DNA of 22,271 bases. Origin: Pirellulaceae bacterium. GTDB taxonomy: Bacteria; Planctomycetota; Planctomycetia; Pirellulales; Pirellulaceae. The notes below the pieces were generated by a model that was not told the origin of the DNA, ran no database searches, and saw nothing but the letters and a program-made list of their open reading frames with translations. The translations under genes were made by a program, and so were the position numbers. Where the stretch lies: contig JADLDX010000074.1 of NCBI GenBank assembly GCA_020846515.1, forward strand, positions 1-22,271. Direction: 5' to 3'. Positions 21,309 to 22,271 of this stretch are shown here, one piece after another (position 1 is the stretch's first letter; each line of letters begins with the position of its first letter).

Positions 21309-22157
21309 TTATCTTGCCGTTGGGCGAGTTTCAGCCAGCAGGCGACGTGTCAACATAACGTGCCCTAGTGCAGCTCCACCCACACAGATGGGCACGATAT
21401 AGGCATAGGGAAGATAGACAATTAACTCCAGCGGTGGATCTACTCGCCAGCCGAAAGGGACCGGTGACGACATGATCGCGACGCGTGCCACGTTTACCAA
21501 CAATGCGATGCCGACCAAATTGAAAAGCCAAGCCAGCCACAGTCGATTGCCGACCAGCGCGCAGCTCAAGCACGCGAGTAAACCAGTGATAACATCCCAG
21601 TTCAGACCGCTCCAGGTCATCGTCTCTGGAACCGTACCGCTCAAAAACCATTCATGAAGCACCCATTCCAGCGGCAATCGAAAACCTTGGAAAGCAACCA
21701 AATATCCCAAGGGTATTCCCATCGCGATGGACGTTCCCAGTTTAGTGAAGCCAACCCAGATGGCGAGTGCTGTCGTGCTGAAGATGAAAAGTGGTCCGTA
21801 TGGAATAAAAGCCCGTTGAAACACGCCAGATAAGACTATGGCGGCAATGAGGCCGCAATAGACCACCAGCGTGACAGCCAAGCGGATACTATCCTTCGTC
21901 GATCGTGCGCCCGGCGGTTTTGCAACCTGCGCTGCCCACACCAACGCGAACAAGACGGCGGCACAGACGATGACAAATACAAAAAGCGAAGCGGCAGAAC
22001 CGGGTGCAAACGCCAGGAAAAATGTCATAGCAAATCGTTGGGTTGAACCGTTGAAGATGAGAGGCGAAAGCCAGCTGCCGAGTAGTTGACAGCCTCGCCT
22101 GCCCCCAATGGTAGAACTTGTGACAAAGTGGCGCCATTGGTATCGACGCAGTTTCAT
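21309..22157 (-). CDS. Polytopic integral membrane protein, conserved hypothetical
   Basis: This 282-residue protein has about seven hydrophobic helices from residue 45 on, including SLFVFVIVCAAVLFALVWAA, LVVYCGLIAAIVLSG, DVITGLLACLSCALV and LAWLFNLVGIALLVNVARV. The loop VAFQGFRLPLEWVLHEWF followed by GLNWDVITG is, as far as I recall, typical of a conserved membrane family of unknown function. No catalytic motif is seen. ATG at 22157 is preferred because it shares its A with the TGA of the upstream gene (TGATG), a common coupling arrangement; there is no SD. ATG at 22028, just before the first helix, is a possible alternative and would remove an unusual basic 43-residue leader. Confidence 0.7.
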   Translation of the reverse strand: MKLRRYQWRHFVTSSTIGGRRGCQLLGSWLSPLIFNGSTQRFAMTFFLAFAPGSAASLFVFVIVCAAVLFALVWAAQVAKPPGARSTKDSIRLAVTLVVYCGLIAAIVLSGVFQRAFIPYGPLFIFSTTALAIWVGFTKLGTSIAMGIPLGYLVAFQGFRLPLEWVLHEWFLSGTVPETMTWSGLNWDVITGLLACLSCALVGNRLWLAWLFNLVGIALLVNVARVAIMSSPVPFGWRVDPPLELIVYLPYAYIVPICVGGAALGHVMLTRRLLAETRPTAR

Positions 22158-22271
22158 CAATGCGCCAACGGCCGCGCGTTCCAGGCAAGTTTGATTATAG
22201 GGACTGCCCCAACCAAGGTCATCAGCAGTAAGGGGGCGATGGCCGTGGTAGGCATATGAAACCGCGGATAT
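22157..22271 (-). CDS. C-terminal end of a probable membrane glycosyltransferase (partial)
   Basis: A minus-strand frame runs in from the right edge and ends in TGA at 22159-22157. The 37 residues include YPRFHMPTTAIAPLLLMTLV, then a short hydrophobic stretch and a basic tail. An aromatic/RFH-x-P motif followed by a final helix is how many GT39/ArnT-like lipid-linked sugar transferases end (R-[YF]-x-x-P pattern). The TGATG overlap with the next gene shows that this frame is real and co-translated. The 5' part lies outside the window, so the family assignment is tentative; being a coding end is more certain than the product. Confidence 0.5.
   Translation of the reverse strand, partial: YPRFHMPTTAIAPLLLMTLVGAVPIIKLAWNARPLAH

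Noticed and set aside
21889..22188. Minus-strand frame of 99 codons overlapping the membrane-protein start
   Set aside because: It lies in another frame over a well-supported gene, has polar, Cys- and Arg-rich content, and no homology.

Overview
The window looks like chromosomal DNA from a planctomycete, most likely of the Pirellula/Rhodopirellula group. The evidence is a planctomycete-type N-terminal export motif (LESRRVL) on an ELWxxDGT-repeat protein, an FGly-type sulfatase, the 3' stub of a DUF1501 gene, several exported beta-propeller and SGNH-hydrolase proteins, and gene starts with weak or no Shine-Dalgarno sequences. The taxonomic call is an inference from gene content; there is no rRNA or other marker gene. 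I found no rRNA, tRNA, CRISPR array or phage genes.

Layout. Bases 1-593 have no convincing gene but hold two nested inverted repeats. A secreted 897-residue ELWxxDGT protein (594-3287) is followed by a perfect 18-bp palindrome and a 165-bp MITE-like element with 20-bp perfect terminal inverted repeats (3319-3483). Next is a sialidase-like propeller fused to an SGNH esterase domain (3688-5469, +). It converges on two minus-strand genes: an exported propeller-like protein (5519-6286) and a protein with two complete SGNH domains plus a degenerate third (6363-8318). A 6-phosphogluconolactonase-type propeller (8437-9576, +) converges on a sulfatase (9680-11284, -). Divergent from the sulfatase is a compact three-gene operon of sialidase-like protein, M81/MlrC-family metallopeptidase and MFS transporter (11623-15748, +). 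The last two genes overlap by 8 bp.

Repeats and right end. The operon faces a decayed DUF1501 stub and a 107-bp tandem repeat made of GGA-loop hairpins (15961-16202), which abuts the stop of a PD40-propeller gene (16202-17398, -). The divergent region before the S9 peptidase gene (17673-19763, +) has a long near-perfect palindrome, another GGA-loop hairpin, and a leader that can fold in two mutually exclusive ways. After the peptidase comes a 30-bp inverted and tandem repeat cluster (19772-20040). Then come minus-strand genes for an exported protein with weak resemblance to rhamnogalacturonan-lyase N-terminal domains (20062-21186), a polytopic membrane protein (21309-22157), and the C-terminal end of a probable membrane glycosyltransferase (22157-22271), coupled through a TGATG junction.

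How it may work together. Nearly every soluble product carries a signal peptide, and the predicted chemistries are ester hydrolysis, desulfation, sialidase-type glycoside cleavage, lactone hydrolysis and peptide hydrolysis. This fits a scavenging gene cluster for decorated polysaccharides or glycopeptides. The substrate cannot be read from sequence. No single undescribed system is proven. The best leads are the sialidase/M81/MFS operon, the propeller-esterase fusion, the triple SGNH protein, the S9 peptidase with Glu at the catalytic Asp position, and the dispersed GGA-loop hairpin family.
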